From: Garcia nutans
Taxonomy: Eukaryota > Streptophyta > Magnoliopsida > Malpighiales > Euphorbiaceae
Assembly: GCA_947685225.1 (NCBI GenBank)
Contig: CANTUV010000009.1
Location: 2,356,001-2,420,000, forward strand
Length of the DNA: 64,000 nucleotides
Reading direction: 5' to 3'
Every line of letters starts with the position of its first letter. The first letter of the stretch is position 1. The notes beneath the pieces were generated by a model. The model made no database searches and was not told the DNA's origin. It saw nothing but the letters and a program-made list of their open reading frames with translations. Positions 45,405 to 56,170 of this stretch are shown in pieces. Made by a program: the position numbers and the translations under genes.

Positions 45405-45997
45405 TTAAGTCCTTTCACTACTGCAGATAGATAATGATCTTCTGTTTTTAACAGAGGAAGCTCTGCCTTTGCTGATATGCCATCCTTTTGCTTCAATGAT
45501 GCAAGAAGCTTTGCAGATGCTTTTGTCATCATCTTTCTTGAGCAAATATAAGCATTGACATTTCTTTCAATGCTGGAAGTTGAATCCCCTCCTCCTTTGC
45601 TTCTTTGAAAAGCTGATTGAAGCTCTCGAATAGATTCTTTCATCAACAAAATTGTATCTCTTGTATTGCTACATATATCCAAGTACTTAATCAAGTCATC
45701 TATCATTTCATCACTTACCCATTTCTCTTCTTGAAGATTTGATAAATATTGTTGGGTCATTGGCAAATTTAGTAAATCTTCTATGTACTTGTATATCTTT
45801 CCAAGGCCAGATAATCGAGCTCGAATTGTTTCTGCATTTGTTGATGATGATGATAGCTCCCAAGAACTGAACTTGTTAAGTTCTTCGATTTTGCATAGAG
45901 TAGGATGTGATTTAGCAGGAAAGCTAAATGAATGAACATTATAATTAGAACAAGTAGACTTTGTTAATAAAGCAGGCATAGTTAGTTTTCTAAACAT
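45405..45997 (-). pseudogene. DUF241 gene, 5' part (disrupted by Athila A)
   Basis: ATG at 45997. It encodes MFRKLTMPALLTKSTCSNYNVHSFSFPAKSHPTL and the DUF241 body: LNKFSSWELSSSSTNAETIRARLSGLGKIYKYIEDLLNLPMTQQYL, DEMIDDLIKYLDICSNTRDTILLMKESIRELQSAFQR, SIERNVNAYICSRKMMTKASAKLLASLKQ, ending ...HYLSAVVKGL at the insertion. Past 45405 the open frame runs on for 18 codons of LTR sequence, which is not part of the gene. DUF241 proteins (BPS1-related) are plant proteins of unknown biochemical role, largely helical. The C-terminus is at 31297-31590. Confidence 0.88.
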
Positions 45998-46954
45998 GAA
46001 ATTGGTGAACTTTGAACTAGCAGAGTTGGGTTTATAGTATTACAATGAGACTAGAAGTGTCTTGTAGGTCTTCAAAGGCATGTGATGGTTTTAAATAAAT
46101 GAAATGATTTTGTTTTTATGTCTAAAAAAGAACAAAATATTTCCTTATATGATAATACAATCGCAAGGTTGTTATGAGAATACAATGTATGGAACTATTG
46201 CATTTATCTTTCTATTCTTCTCATGCACCGGCTTTCCCCCACCGCCAATATCTCATTTGTTATCTATATTTCAAGTTCTATGGATTTGAAGAGCTTTGAA
46301 ACAATAGATTTTTGAGATATGGAAAAGATTAGGAACCTTCTTAAAATATAAGTTAAGTTTGAAATCTAGATGAATATTGATTGTTCGCAAATTATGAAGG
46401 TAATATCATTTGTTTATAGCTGCACGAATGGCATGTTATCACTTTGCTTCCTTTTCCCTTCAATTTGCTACCTGTTTTTAGACATTTGTTTGGTATTTGG
46501 ATTATATTATTATTGATTTACAGAACATATGATTTGTACTAAATCCATATCCATGAATCCTACTTCTGTACCTGTTCTAATAGTAGTTTTTTGTTGTGCC
46601 CCTATTTTATTCTACGCTTATATAAATACATTGCTCAGAATTTATATAACCAACTCTAATTAATCCTAAGATTTTGTTGATTTAAGTTCAGTTGAGTAGG
46701 AAACAGATAATTGTCTAATTCTAAAAATTCTTTTTAAAAATTACTAATTAGAGTCTTATAATCATAAAAGTATTTTTTCTTCCAAAAGAAACGAAGGAAG
46801 AGGGTTAAAATTTCAATAGATACAGAGGATCTCATAGAAGAGTAAACCACACATTGAGTAAATTATAATCATCAAGAAATTACCGTAACTTGCAAAATGT
46901 CAGCTTCTATATAATTAATAAATATATATAGTATGTGTTATGATATTAGTGCCC
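45998..46954. other. Intergenic, AT-rich
   Basis: It should contain the promoter of the disrupted DUF241 gene. I see no gene, and no unambiguous TATA box in the minus orientation. Confidence 0.45.
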
Positions 46955-47535
46955 TGTTAGAATTTATAATAAGCTCAGTTCAAGTTTAATAAATTTTAGA
47001 GTGTTGGATTTAAAGTGGGCTTGAGATTGAATTTTAGAGTAATGAATTTAGATGTGTATTATGGGTTGCAAATTTGTGATGGGCTTTTTGATTAAAGAGA
47101 GTGGGCTTCTTAGTGATTTGGACTTCTTGCCATTTTATCCTTCAAATCAATCAATTAATATTCTCATTTTTTTCTTTTTTTATTTTTTTGAAGTGGAACT
47201 TTTCACTTTACTTTAACATTCCCCCTTAAGTTCAACGGGCATGATCTAATTGTGACTTGTCTTTATTTATCCTGAACTTACATTCCTTAAATTTCAGAGG
47301 TTTCAGGTCTATCTCCATTTTTTGCCTAAACTTGTTCTTCTTCATTTGAAACCTCAGAGGCCACAGGTTATTGCATGAGTCTTTCTGACTGAGCCTTCCT
47401 TATTTTTTAGGCTTCAGGTTTTGGGCCGCAAGTCTTAAATTTTTCATGGATTTTGACTTGTTTGTTGTCGGTCCGAATTCGCCATATATATTTTATTATC
47501 TTGGACTTTGGATCGTTGGACCGCGAGGTCATATC

Positions 47536-47548
47536 GGCTCTGATACCA
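47536..47548 (-). other. Primer-binding site, tRNA-iMet (small LTR element)
   Basis: Minus strand TGGTATCAGAGCC, directly against the right LTR (47549). Confidence 0.8.
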
Positions 47549-47890
47549 TATTAGAATTTGTGATGGGCCCGATTCAAGTTCATTAAATTTTAGAGTGTTG
47601 GATTTGAAGTGGACTTGAGATTGAATTTTGGAGTGATGAATTTGGATGCGCATTTTGAGTTGCAAATTTGTGATTGACTTTTTGATTGAAGAGAGTGGGT
47701 TTCTGATAAGTACACAATTGATGATATTTTATTCCTATTTCTTAATATGATTATTATCCAATTGAGTTTAATTTGTTTGTTCAAAGTGTATTTTAGGGTT
47801 AATTTCAGGAATTCTCTGTAATTTGAGGCTTATGGTCATTTCGGAGGAATTACGGATGAAAGTAGAAGAAAAGAGCAAAATTTATCAATG

Positions 47891-48180
47891 GACACGCCCA
47901 TGAACACGGGCGTGTCAATAGACGTGCCCTTGATACTGCATTCAGAAGCATTGACACGCCCAGTGACATGGGCGTGTCACCGAACGTGCCTTATACTCAG
48001 ACTCACAGTAGCTGTAACACGCCCAGTGACATGGGCGTGTCCCTGGACGTGCCTTATATTCAGATTCACAGTAGCTGTGACACGCTCAGTGACATGGGCG
48101 TGTCCCTGGACGTGTCCTATATTCAGAATCACAGTGGCTATGATACGCCCAGTGACATGGGCGTGTCAATGGCCGTGTCA
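47891..48180 (+). repeat. Palindromic minisatellite in the solo LTR, 5 units
   Basis: Units begin at 47891, 47953, 48016, 48079 and 48142 (period 62-63). Each has ACACGCCCA, about 6 bases, TGGGCGTGT: an inverted repeat of about 9 bp arms, followed by a spacer with CACAGTAGCT. Confidence 0.9.
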
Positions 48181-48457
48181 TCTATGGAAAAGTTAAATTC
48201 TTTGCACTGATTGAGGAACAAGTGGGGGAGAGGAACTGTGCTTTTGTCAAAAGAAAGACAAAAGAAAAGTGATAAGTACACAATTGATGATATTTTATTC
48301 CCATTTCTTAATATGATTATTATCAAATTGAGTTTAATTTGTTTGTTCAAAGTGCAATTTAAGGATAATTTCAGGAATTCTCGATAATTTGAGGCTTTTG
48401 GTCATTTCGGAGCAATTACGGATGAAAGTAAAAGAAAAGAGCAAAAAATTATCAATG

Positions 48458-49300
48458 GACACGCCCACGAACACGGGCGTGTCGTTAGGCGTGCCCCTGT
48501 TACTGCATTCAGTGGCTATGACACGACCAGCTGCATAGGCGTGTCACCAAACGTGCCATTTGTCCAGAGTCACAGTAGCTTCTACACGCCCAGGACCACG
48601 GGCGTGCTCATGATCGTGTCATTTATCCAAAGTCACAGTAGCTGTGACACGCCCAGGACCACGGGCGTGTCAATGAGCGTGTAATTCATCTAGACTTACA
48701 GTAGCTGTCACACGCCCGGTACCACGGGCGTGCCAAGGAACGTTCCTTTTTATTCAGACTTACTGATACGAACAAGGACCCTAACTCCACCACAAAAGCT
48801 AGCTCAAGAGTGGAGGTTTAGCCCATGCTTATATAGTAGCCAGGATCTCCTTACACGGCCGATGTGGGATCACATCATCCTCCCCTTCTTTAGACTGCAC
48901 GTCCTCGTGCTCGTGCCAACTCAATCGTTTACCCGCAGTCCACACACGAGTCGCTTGTGCCAACTCACTCGTTAACCCGCACCCGAGCCAAGGAACGAAG
49001 GGACAAGGACCACACCGGTGCGTGCAAGGTTGGCTCTGATACCAACTGATACGAACAAGGACCCTAACTCCACCACAAAAGCTAGCTCAAGAGTGGAGGT
49101 TTAGCCCATGCTTATATAGTAGCCAGGATCTCCTTACACGGCCGATGTGGGATCACATCACTTACAGTAGCTATAACACACCCAGGACCACGGGCGTGTC
49201 GGTGGGCGTGCCCTTTGTTCAAGATCACAGTGCTTATGACACGCCCAGGACCACGGGCGTGTCAGTGGTCGTGTCACCTGTCGAAAAGTGAGATTCTTTG
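48458..49300 (+). repeat. Palindromic minisatellite in the Athila C 5' LTR, 7 units
   Basis: Units start at 48458, 48520, 48583, 48646, 48709, then after the TRIM at 49175 and 49238 (period 62-64 once the TRIM is removed). The best unit is GACACGCCC, AGGACCAC, GGGCGTGTC, a perfect 9-bp arm palindrome. Confidence 0.9.
48764..49160 (-). mobile_element. TRIM (miniature LTR retrotransposon), 397 bp
   Basis: Two 114-base LTRs (48764-48877 and 49047-49160, TGATACGAAC...GATCACATCA) look identical by eye. The internal 169 bases have no ORF. Minus-strand orientation: TGGTATCAGAGCC (49043-49031), complementary to tRNA-iMet, three bases from the right LTR, and a purine tract AAGAAGGGGAGGA directly against the left LTR. 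Target duplication CTTAC at 48759-48763 and 49161-49165. It is absent from the 3' LTR of the host element, so it came after that element. The LTR has a TATA-like CTATATAAGC on the minus strand. Confidence 0.93.
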
Positions 49301-50479
49301 CACTGATTGAGGAATAAGTGGGGAACAACAGCTGGCCTTTGTCAAAAAGAAAGAACAAGAAAAGGAGAGCTTGCCTAAATCAGGGAAAAGGGTGATGAAC
49401 CAAGGGAAAGTGGTAGACAATGGATAGTTTGAGTGAGCTGGAGGTATGGGCTAGAGATTTGGAGGGAAATAAAAAGAGAAGAGAGGGAGAAGAACAAAAA
49501 TTTTTGCTGGAGCATTTCTGGAAGCAGAGAAGAGAGAAGAGAAGGAAGAGCCATCTGCTGGAGCATTTCTAGAAGCAGAGAAGAGAGAAGAGAAAGAAGA
49601 GCCATCTGCTGGAGCAAGGAGAAGGGTCTTGAGCTGAGATTGAAGGAAGATCCACACCATACTCAAGCCCTAAATCAAGAATCAAGAGTTCAAGTGAAGA
49701 AATACAGATTCACTGCCATGAATTGTTTGGTTTTTCTTACTCATTTATCTTACTCTGTTTTTCTAGCTGTTAATATGAACTAAATCTTTCTCTATCTAGA
49801 TGTTGATGAACCCTAGCCAATTTGTATGAATTGAACAATTGTATTCAGTTGAATCAATTAATTGAGTTGTTTTATTCTTATGATACTTGTTGTTATTTCC
49901 AATTGATAATAGCATGCTTGTTGATTGGTTATTATTTTCATATTATTGACTTGAGAAAGCTTGATGTGAATTGAATACTCATAAGGATTGAGGATTGATT
50001 GGGGTACTAGAGATAGACCTACAAGATCCTTTGGTTTATAGTTCCTTGTCCTTAATGCATGATCTAATTAATTGTGTTTTGAGAAGAGATTCCGGCACTC
50101 TACTTAGTGATTAGGGATTAATCCACTCGAGAGAGGTTTTAATCTAAGTTAGAGGAATGCCAATTCAATTTGATTAAACGATTTAGCTGAATGGATTGTT
50201 TATAAATATCATTGAGGCTAGGGGGATTCAATATCTGGATAGTTCTATTAATATCATTATAAATCTTTTGTGCACAGCATTTAATTTCCTTTCATTCATT
50301 AATTAGTTGATTTTAGTTACAACACATCACACAACTATTAATTTGCTAAACAACGATTAAGATTTGCACTAGTACTTGGCCTTGTCCCTAGAGGAACGAC
50401 ATTCACTCACTACTATATTACTTGAGCGATCCGTGCACTTGCGGTAATTGCATATAGCATACGAAACGCATCAAGTTTT

Positions 50480-50498
50480 TGGCGCCGCTGCCGGGGAC
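50480..50498 (+). other. Primer-binding site, tRNA-Asp (Athila C)
   Basis: TGGCGCCGCTGCCGGGGAC, six bases after the 5' LTR. Compared with the site in element A it has C for T at position 9. Confidence 0.85.
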
Positions 50499-50611
50499 AA
50501 CGGTTTCAATATTAGTAATATAATTAAGATTGTTGATTTAGTTTTCTTTTAAATCGTTTTTCATTTTAGTTCTTGCTGGTTTACTATCATTGTAGGTATT
50601 TCTTATTGTTT

Positions 50612-53575
50612 ATGACCAGATCTAGCTCATCCCAACTACTGGAGTTAGACCCAGAACTAGAAAGAACATTGAGGAGAAAGCAAAAGGAAGAAGAGGAGGC
50701 AGATCTGGAAGACGTAAGTTCAAGAGCAAGCCTGGAAATTGAACAAGAAGAAATATTCGAAGTGATGGAAGGAGCTGGACCAAGAACAATGCAGGAGTTT
50801 GCTAAGCCCAATTTAAATGGGGCTGAATCGAGTATCTGGAGGCCGACAGTTGCTGCAAACAACTTCAAAATAAAGGCAAATGTGATTCAAATGGTGCAGC
50901 AGACTTGTCAATTCGATGGGTTCCCTGATGAAGATCCTAATGCACATCTTGAGAATTTTCTGGAGATTTGTGACACATTTAAGATAAACAATGTTTCAGA
51001 AGATGCAATTAGGCTGAGGTTGTTCCCATTTTCTCTTAGAGACAGACCAAAGAAGTGGCTGAAATCCTTTCCTCCAGGAACTTTCACCACCTGGGCCCAA
51101 TTGGCAGAGAAGTTCTTAGAAAAATATTTCCCACCATCAAAGACTGCCAAGTTGAGGAATGACATCTCATCCTTTTTATAACAAGATGGTGAGACTCTTT
51201 ATGATGCCTGGGAGAGATTCAAAGATTTGCTGAGAAGGTGTCCTCATCATGGGCTTCCACTATGGCTGCAAATTCAAACATTTTACAATGGGTTGAATTA
51301 TGTAAGTAAACAATCCATCAATGCAGCAGCTGGTGGTACCATCAACAACAAGACACCTGAACAAGCAAGGGACTTAATTGAAGATATGGCCATCACCAAT
51401 TATCAATGGCAAGCCCCAAGAGAGCAAGGAAAGCTGAAGGCTGTGGGATCACACCAATTAGATCCGGTGGTGGCATTGACAGCCCAATTAGAAGCATTGA
51501 ATAAGAAGTTTGATTCTTTGGCTTCTTCTTCAGTAAAGGTTATGCAGGTGATGTCTTGTGAATGGTGTGGAGGTGGACACCAAAGTCAAGATTGCCAAAG
51601 TGGCAACATGTTTGCCGAGCAAGAGCAGGTAGATTATGTTGGGAATATGCCAAGGCAACAACAAAATAATCCATACAGCAACACATACAATCCGGGGTGG
51701 AGGAATCATCCAAATTTCTCATGGACCAATCAAAATAATCCAAGACCTCCCCCTGGATTCCAGCAATCCCAACATCAACAAGCTGTCCCTCCAAGAAAGA
51801 GTAGTTTGGAGGACATGATGGAGAAATTTATAGCAGCTTCTGAAACAAGGTTTCAATCAACTGAAACCTCCCTTAGAAATCAACAAGCCTCCATTCACAA
51901 TTTGGAGAATCAGGTGGGGCAAATTGCCAAATTGCTCAGTGAAAGACCACAAGGAAGTTTACCTAGCAACACTGAGGCCAACCCTAAGGAGCAACTTAAG
52001 GCAATTACACTAAGGGGTGGAAAAGAAATCAATGGAGATGTGGAAAAGAAGAGGGTTGAAGAGCAAGAAAAAGAAAAAGAAGATGATCCTCCTACCAATT
52101 CGGGAGAGAAAGCTGCACTTGAAAGAGAAAAGCAGCCACAAGCAAGCAGCCCCAATTTGAAGGAATACCGACCTAGAGTACCCTATCCGGCAAGACTGAA
52201 CAAGGACAAGATTGATGCTCAGTTCGGTAAGTTCCTTGAACTCTTTAAACAATTGCATATTAACATTCCATTTGCTGAAGCTTTGTCACAAATGCCTAAG
52301 TATGCTAAATTTTTGAAAGATATCCTTTCTAACAAAAGGAAACTTGAGGAAGTGTCTTTAGTGCATTTATCTGAAAAAAGTTCAGCAATTTTGCAAAGAA
52401 GATTACCTAAGAAGTTAAAAGATCCAGGTAGTTTTACCATTCCATGTTTTATAGGTAATCTTGAGGTTAAAAGTGCTTTAGCTGATTTGGGGGCTAGCAT
52501 AAGTGTTATGCCTTATAAAATGTTTAAAGAGCTAGGCATTGGTCAACCTAAACCAACACTCATGACCATCCAACTTGCCGATAAATCGGTAGTCCACCAT
52601 CGTGGCATAATAGAAGATGTGTTGGTAAAAGTCGGGGATTTCATTTTCCCCAATGATTTTGTTGTCATTGATATTGATGAGGATGTGGATGTTTCGCTTA
52701 TTCTTGGTAGGCCATTTTTGAATACAGCCCGTGCCCTTATTGATGTTCATGACGGCACATTGACTTTGAGAGTGGGTGAGGAGAAAGTAATTTTTAGGAT
52801 ACATGATGCCATGAAACATTCACTTTCACTTGATGAGGCGGAATCATGCAATGATGTTGTTGAGCATGAGACCGTAAATTGTTTAACTAACATTATTTCC
52901 AAGGATCCCCTTGAGTTGTGTTTATTGCAGGAAAATATCGAGGGTCAAGAAGCAATGGAGCAGCTTGCTTTTCTTGAAGCAAGCAAATCATTCAAATGCA
53001 GGGCATATGAGACTATTGAAATGCCCAAGGAAGAAAAGCCAAAACCATCAATGATTGATCCACCAAACTTGGAACTGAAGCCTCTTCCGGATCACCTTGA
53101 GTATGGGTTTTTGGCAGAGAAAAAGAGATTGCCCATAATTCTGAGTTCCCACCTATCTTCTAAGCAGAAAGAAAAACTCATCCAGTTGTTGCAAAAGCAT
53201 AAGCAAGTGATAGCTTGGAAGATAGCGGATATAAAGGGGATTAGTCCATCCTATTGCACTCACAAGATACTAATGGAGGATGAATTCAAGCCAGTAGTGC
53301 AACCACAGAGGAGACTGAACCCAAAGATGAAAGATGTAGTGAAGGCTGAAGTGATAAAACTACTTGATGCAGGGATTATATATCCGATCTCGGATAGTTC
53401 TTGGGTGAGCCCAGTTCAAGTGGTACCGAAGAAGGGAGGGATGACTGTGATCCCTAATGAAAATGATGAACTGATTCCAACAAGAACAGTTACTGGTTGG
53501 AGGGTTTGCATTGACTACAGAAAATTAAATGATGCAACTAGAAAGGATCACTTTCCTTTACCCTTCATTGATTAG
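50612..53575 (+). pseudogene. gag-pol: Athila C gag, protease and start of RT, two nonsense codons
   Basis: Start ATG at 50612 (MTRSSSSQLLELDPELERTLRRKQKEEEE). Capsid-type part: CQFDGFPDEDPNAHLENFLEICDTF, WLKSFPPGTFTTWAQLAEKFLEKYFPP. TAA at 51179-51181 where relatives have Gln (the motif continues QDGETLYDAWERFKDLLRRCPHHG in frame). Zinc knuckle CEWCGGGHQSQDC (about 51555-51593). Coiled coil about 51810-51935. Protease ADLGASISVMP (about 52477-52510) with LILGRPFL. RT begins near 53300 (LLDAGIIYPISDSSWVSPVQVVPKK) and the TAG at 53573-53575 replaces the Gln of FID-Q-MLERL. Both stops are single C-to-T changes from CAA and CAG. Confidence 0.9.
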
Positions 53576-55984
53576 ATGTTGGAGAGGTTATCCGGCCATG
53601 AATACTACTGCTTTTTGGATGGCCTTTCAGGCTATTTCCAAATTCCCATTGCACCGGAAGACCAAGAGAAGACTACATTCACCTGCCCATATGGGACATT
53701 TGCATATCGAAGAATGCCATTCGGATTGTGTAATGCACCTGCAACTTTCCAAAGGTGCATGATAGCAATCTTTGATGAGCTAATAGAGGATATTATGGAG
53801 GTGTTTATGGATGATTTCTCAGTCTATGGCAGCTCATTTGAAAAGTGTTTGGAAAACCTTGAGAGGGTTTTGATGAGATGTGAGGAAACAAATTTGGTGC
53901 TGAATTGGGAAAAGTGTCATTTCATGGTTCAAGAAGGAATCGTGTTGGGACACAAGATTTCAAGCAAAGGCATTGAGGTGGATCGGGCAAAGATAGACAT
54001 TATTGAGAAGCTACCACCACCCACATCTGTGAAAGCCATCAGAAGCTTCCTAGGGCATGCGGGTTTTTATCGAAGGTTTATTCGAGATTTCTTTAAGATA
54101 GCCCGTCCATTGACAAGACTCCTTGAGAAGGATGTCGATTTTGTTTTTGATGAGGAATGTCTGAGAGCATTCACGACCCTGAAGGAGAAATTGACCCATG
54201 CTCCAATCATGGTAGCTCCTAATTGGAATCTACCATTTGAACTGATGTGTGATACAAGTGACTTTGCAGTAGGAGTAGTCTTGGGCCAACGCAAAGAGAA
54301 ATACTTTCAGCCTATCTACTATGCGAGCAAGACCTTGAATGCAGCTCAAGCCAATTACACAACTACAGAGAAAGAGCTGCTAGCTGTGGTTTTTGCCTTT
54401 GACAAGTTTAGATCATATCTAATCTTGTCAAGAGTGATTGTTTATACAGACCATTCAGCTTTAAGGTATTTATTCGCAAAAGTTGATGCTAAACCTAGAC
54501 TAATCAGATGGGTTTTGTTGTTGCAGGAATTCGACTTAACAATTCAAGATAAGAAGGGAGCCGAAAATCTTGCAGCAGATCATCTCTCTCGCCTGGAGAA
54601 TCCAACCCTAGAGAGACTTGAAGAAGGAGACATTGATGATCATTTCCCCGATGAACAGCTATACGCCATGGTAAGTGAGGTAAGTGATTTAAATTTTGAA
54701 ACACCATGGTTTGCAGACTTTGCAAATTATTTAGCTGTTAGGGAACTCCCTAAGGACTTAAATTATCAAGCAAAGAAGAAATTCTTTTTTGATCTAAAGT
54801 ATTATTTTTGGGAGGATCCCTTTTTGTTTAAGTTGTGTAAGGATCACATGATCCAAAGATGTGTGGCATGGCCCGAAACAATGAACATCCTTAGTCAATG
54901 CCATGCCGGACCAGCTGGTGGTCATATGGGGGCCAATAGAACTGCTCAAAAGGTGCTAGAATCAGGATTCTATTGGCCCACTTTGTTTAAAGATAGCTAC
55001 GAATTTGTAGTTCGCTGTGATCAATGCCAAAGAGCTGGAAACATTTCATCTCGTGATGAGATGCCCCAAAATGGGATTCTAGTTTGTGAAATTTTTGATG
55101 TATGGGGGATTGATTTTATGGGACCATTTCCCAACTCTTTTGGCAACAAATATATTTTGGTAGCTATTGATTATGTGTCTAAATGGCCTGAAGCCCAAGC
55201 CTTGGCAACCAATGATGCTAGGGTTGTAGTGCAATTTTTGAAGAAATTATTTTCTCGATTTGGCACGCCAAAAGCAATTATCAGTGATAGGGGTACTCAT
55301 TTTTGTAACACTCAGCTTGAAAAGGTTTTAAATAGATTAGGAGTTACACACAGGGTTGCTACTCCTTATCACCCCCAAACCAGTGGCCAAGTCGAGAACA
55401 CAAATAGGGAAATCAAACGAATTCTGGAAAAATCTGTTGAACGATCCCGAAAGGATTGGTCCAAGCAATTGGACAATGCTCTATGGGCTTTCAGAACTGC
55501 TTTTAAAACTCCCTTAGGCACTATACCATTTAGATTGGTATATGGAAAAGCTTGCCATTTACCTGTTGAGATAGAACATCATGCATATTGGGCAATAAAA
55601 CAGATTAACCTTGATCTAGCTTGTGCAGGTGAAAGGCGAAAATTACAGGTAAATGAACTAGACGAGTGGAGGTTGCAAGCTTATTACAATGCAAAGATGT
55701 ACAAGGAACGTACCAAGAGATGGCATGATGCTCACATCAAGAAACAGAAAGAGTTTCAAGCAGGAGATCAGGTATTGCTATATAATTCAAGGCTCCGACT
55801 CTTTCCAGGTAAGTTGAAATCTCGATGGTCCGGTCCTTTTACTGTTAAGGAAGTTTTCCCTTACGGAGTGGTTGAAATAAGCCACCCGGAAAAAGGAGGT
55901 TTCAAAGTCAATGGGCACAGGCTCAAATCTTATTTTGGAGGGGAAATACAGACCTTCAAGGAGGTTTTGCACCTCCAAGATTAG
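53576..55984 (+). CDS. pol: Athila C RT, RNase H and integrase part of Pol
   Basis: 802 open codons in the frame of gag, after the TAG at 53573. RT: CFLDGLSGYFQIPIAPEDQEKTTF, FGLCNAPATFQRCM and the FMDD box (near 53805). RNase H: MCDTSDFAVGVVLG, TTEKELLAVVF, TDHSALRYL, ADHLSRL. Integrase: H-GPAGGH...CDQCQ, GIDFMGPFP, IISDRGTHF, SGQVENTNRE; C-terminus GPFTVKEVFPYG and NGHRLKSYFGG. It ends at TAG 55982-55984. Catalytic residues look complete, but it is not translated in one piece with gag unless the two stops are read through. Confidence 0.9.
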   Translation: MLERLSGHEYYCFLDGLSGYFQIPIAPEDQEKTTFTCPYGTFAYRRMPFGLCNAPATFQRCMIAIFDELIEDIMEVFMDDFSVYGSSFEKCLENLERVLMRCEETNLVLNWEKCHFMVQEGIVLGHKISSKGIEVDRAKIDIIEKLPPPTSVKAIRSFLGHAGFYRRFIRDFFKIARPLTRLLEKDVDFVFDEECLRAFTTLKEKLTHAPIMVAPNWNLPFELMCDTSDFAVGVVLGQRKEKYFQPIYYASKTLNAAQANYTTTEKELLAVVFAFDKFRSYLILSRVIVYTDHSALRYLFAKVDAKPRLIRWVLLLQEFDLTIQDKKGAENLAADHLSRLENPTLERLEEGDIDDHFPDEQLYAMVSEVSDLNFETPWFADFANYLAVRELPKDLNYQAKKKFFFDLKYYFWEDPFLFKLCKDHMIQRCVAWPETMNILSQCHAGPAGGHMGANRTAQKVLESGFYWPTLFKDSYEFVVRCDQCQRAGNISSRDEMPQNGILVCEIFDVWGIDFMGPFPNSFGNKYILVAIDYVSKWPEAQALATNDARVVVQFLKKLFSRFGTPKAIISDRGTHFCNTQLEKVLNRLGVTHRVATPYHPQTSGQVENTNREIKRILEKSVERSRKDWSKQLDNALWAFRTAFKTPLGTIPFRLVYGKACHLPVEIEHHAYWAIKQINLDLACAGERRKLQVNELDEWRLQAYYNAKMYKERTKRWHDAHIKKQKEFQAGDQVLLYNSRLRLFPGKLKSRWSGPFTVKEVFPYGVVEISHPEKGGFKVNGHRLKSYFGGEIQTFKEVLHLQD

Positions 55985-56013
55985 GGATATTCGTCCAACC
56001 ATCCAACTAATAC

Positions 56014-56052
56014 GACGTTAAAGAAGTGCTGGGTGGGAGGCAACCCACCGTC
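56014..56052 (+). promoter_or_regulatory. Conserved hairpin just after the pol stop (Athila C)
   Basis: GACGTTAAA, then GGTGGG-AGGCAA-CCCACC. It starts 30 bases after the pol stop. Same place, same loop and a compensated stem compared with element A (38553-38592). Confidence 0.6.
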
Positions 56053-56170
56053 TTTATGTTTTTGGTTTGTTTTGTCATTTTGTTTTAACTTTCTTTTCTT
56101 GAAGGGGTGGTTGTTGTTTTACCTAATTTGAAGTTGCAGAGAGAATTTGATTTTTGGTGAATAAATTGAT

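Larger units (their letters stand above)
48270..50473 (+). repeat. Athila C 5' LTR, with TRIM inside
   Basis: 2204 bases, or 1802 without the TRIM and its extra target copy, equal to the 3' LTR. It holds seven palindromic units (48458-49300) and a 51-bp direct repeat (from 49506, 49557 and a partial at 49608). A possible TATA (TTTATAAATA) lies near 50200. Confidence 0.95.

Noticed and set aside
47891..49300. Regular palindromic units with spacers resemble a CRISPR array
   Set aside because: The genome is a plant's, units are 62-64 bases and degenerate, the spacers are also repeated, and the array lies inside LTRs.
49433..49783. Open frame of 116 codons in the Athila C LTR, repeated at 60977-61327
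   Set aside because: It follows from the A/G-rich 51-bp repeat in the LTR, and the opposite strand is also open; no sign of coding constraint.
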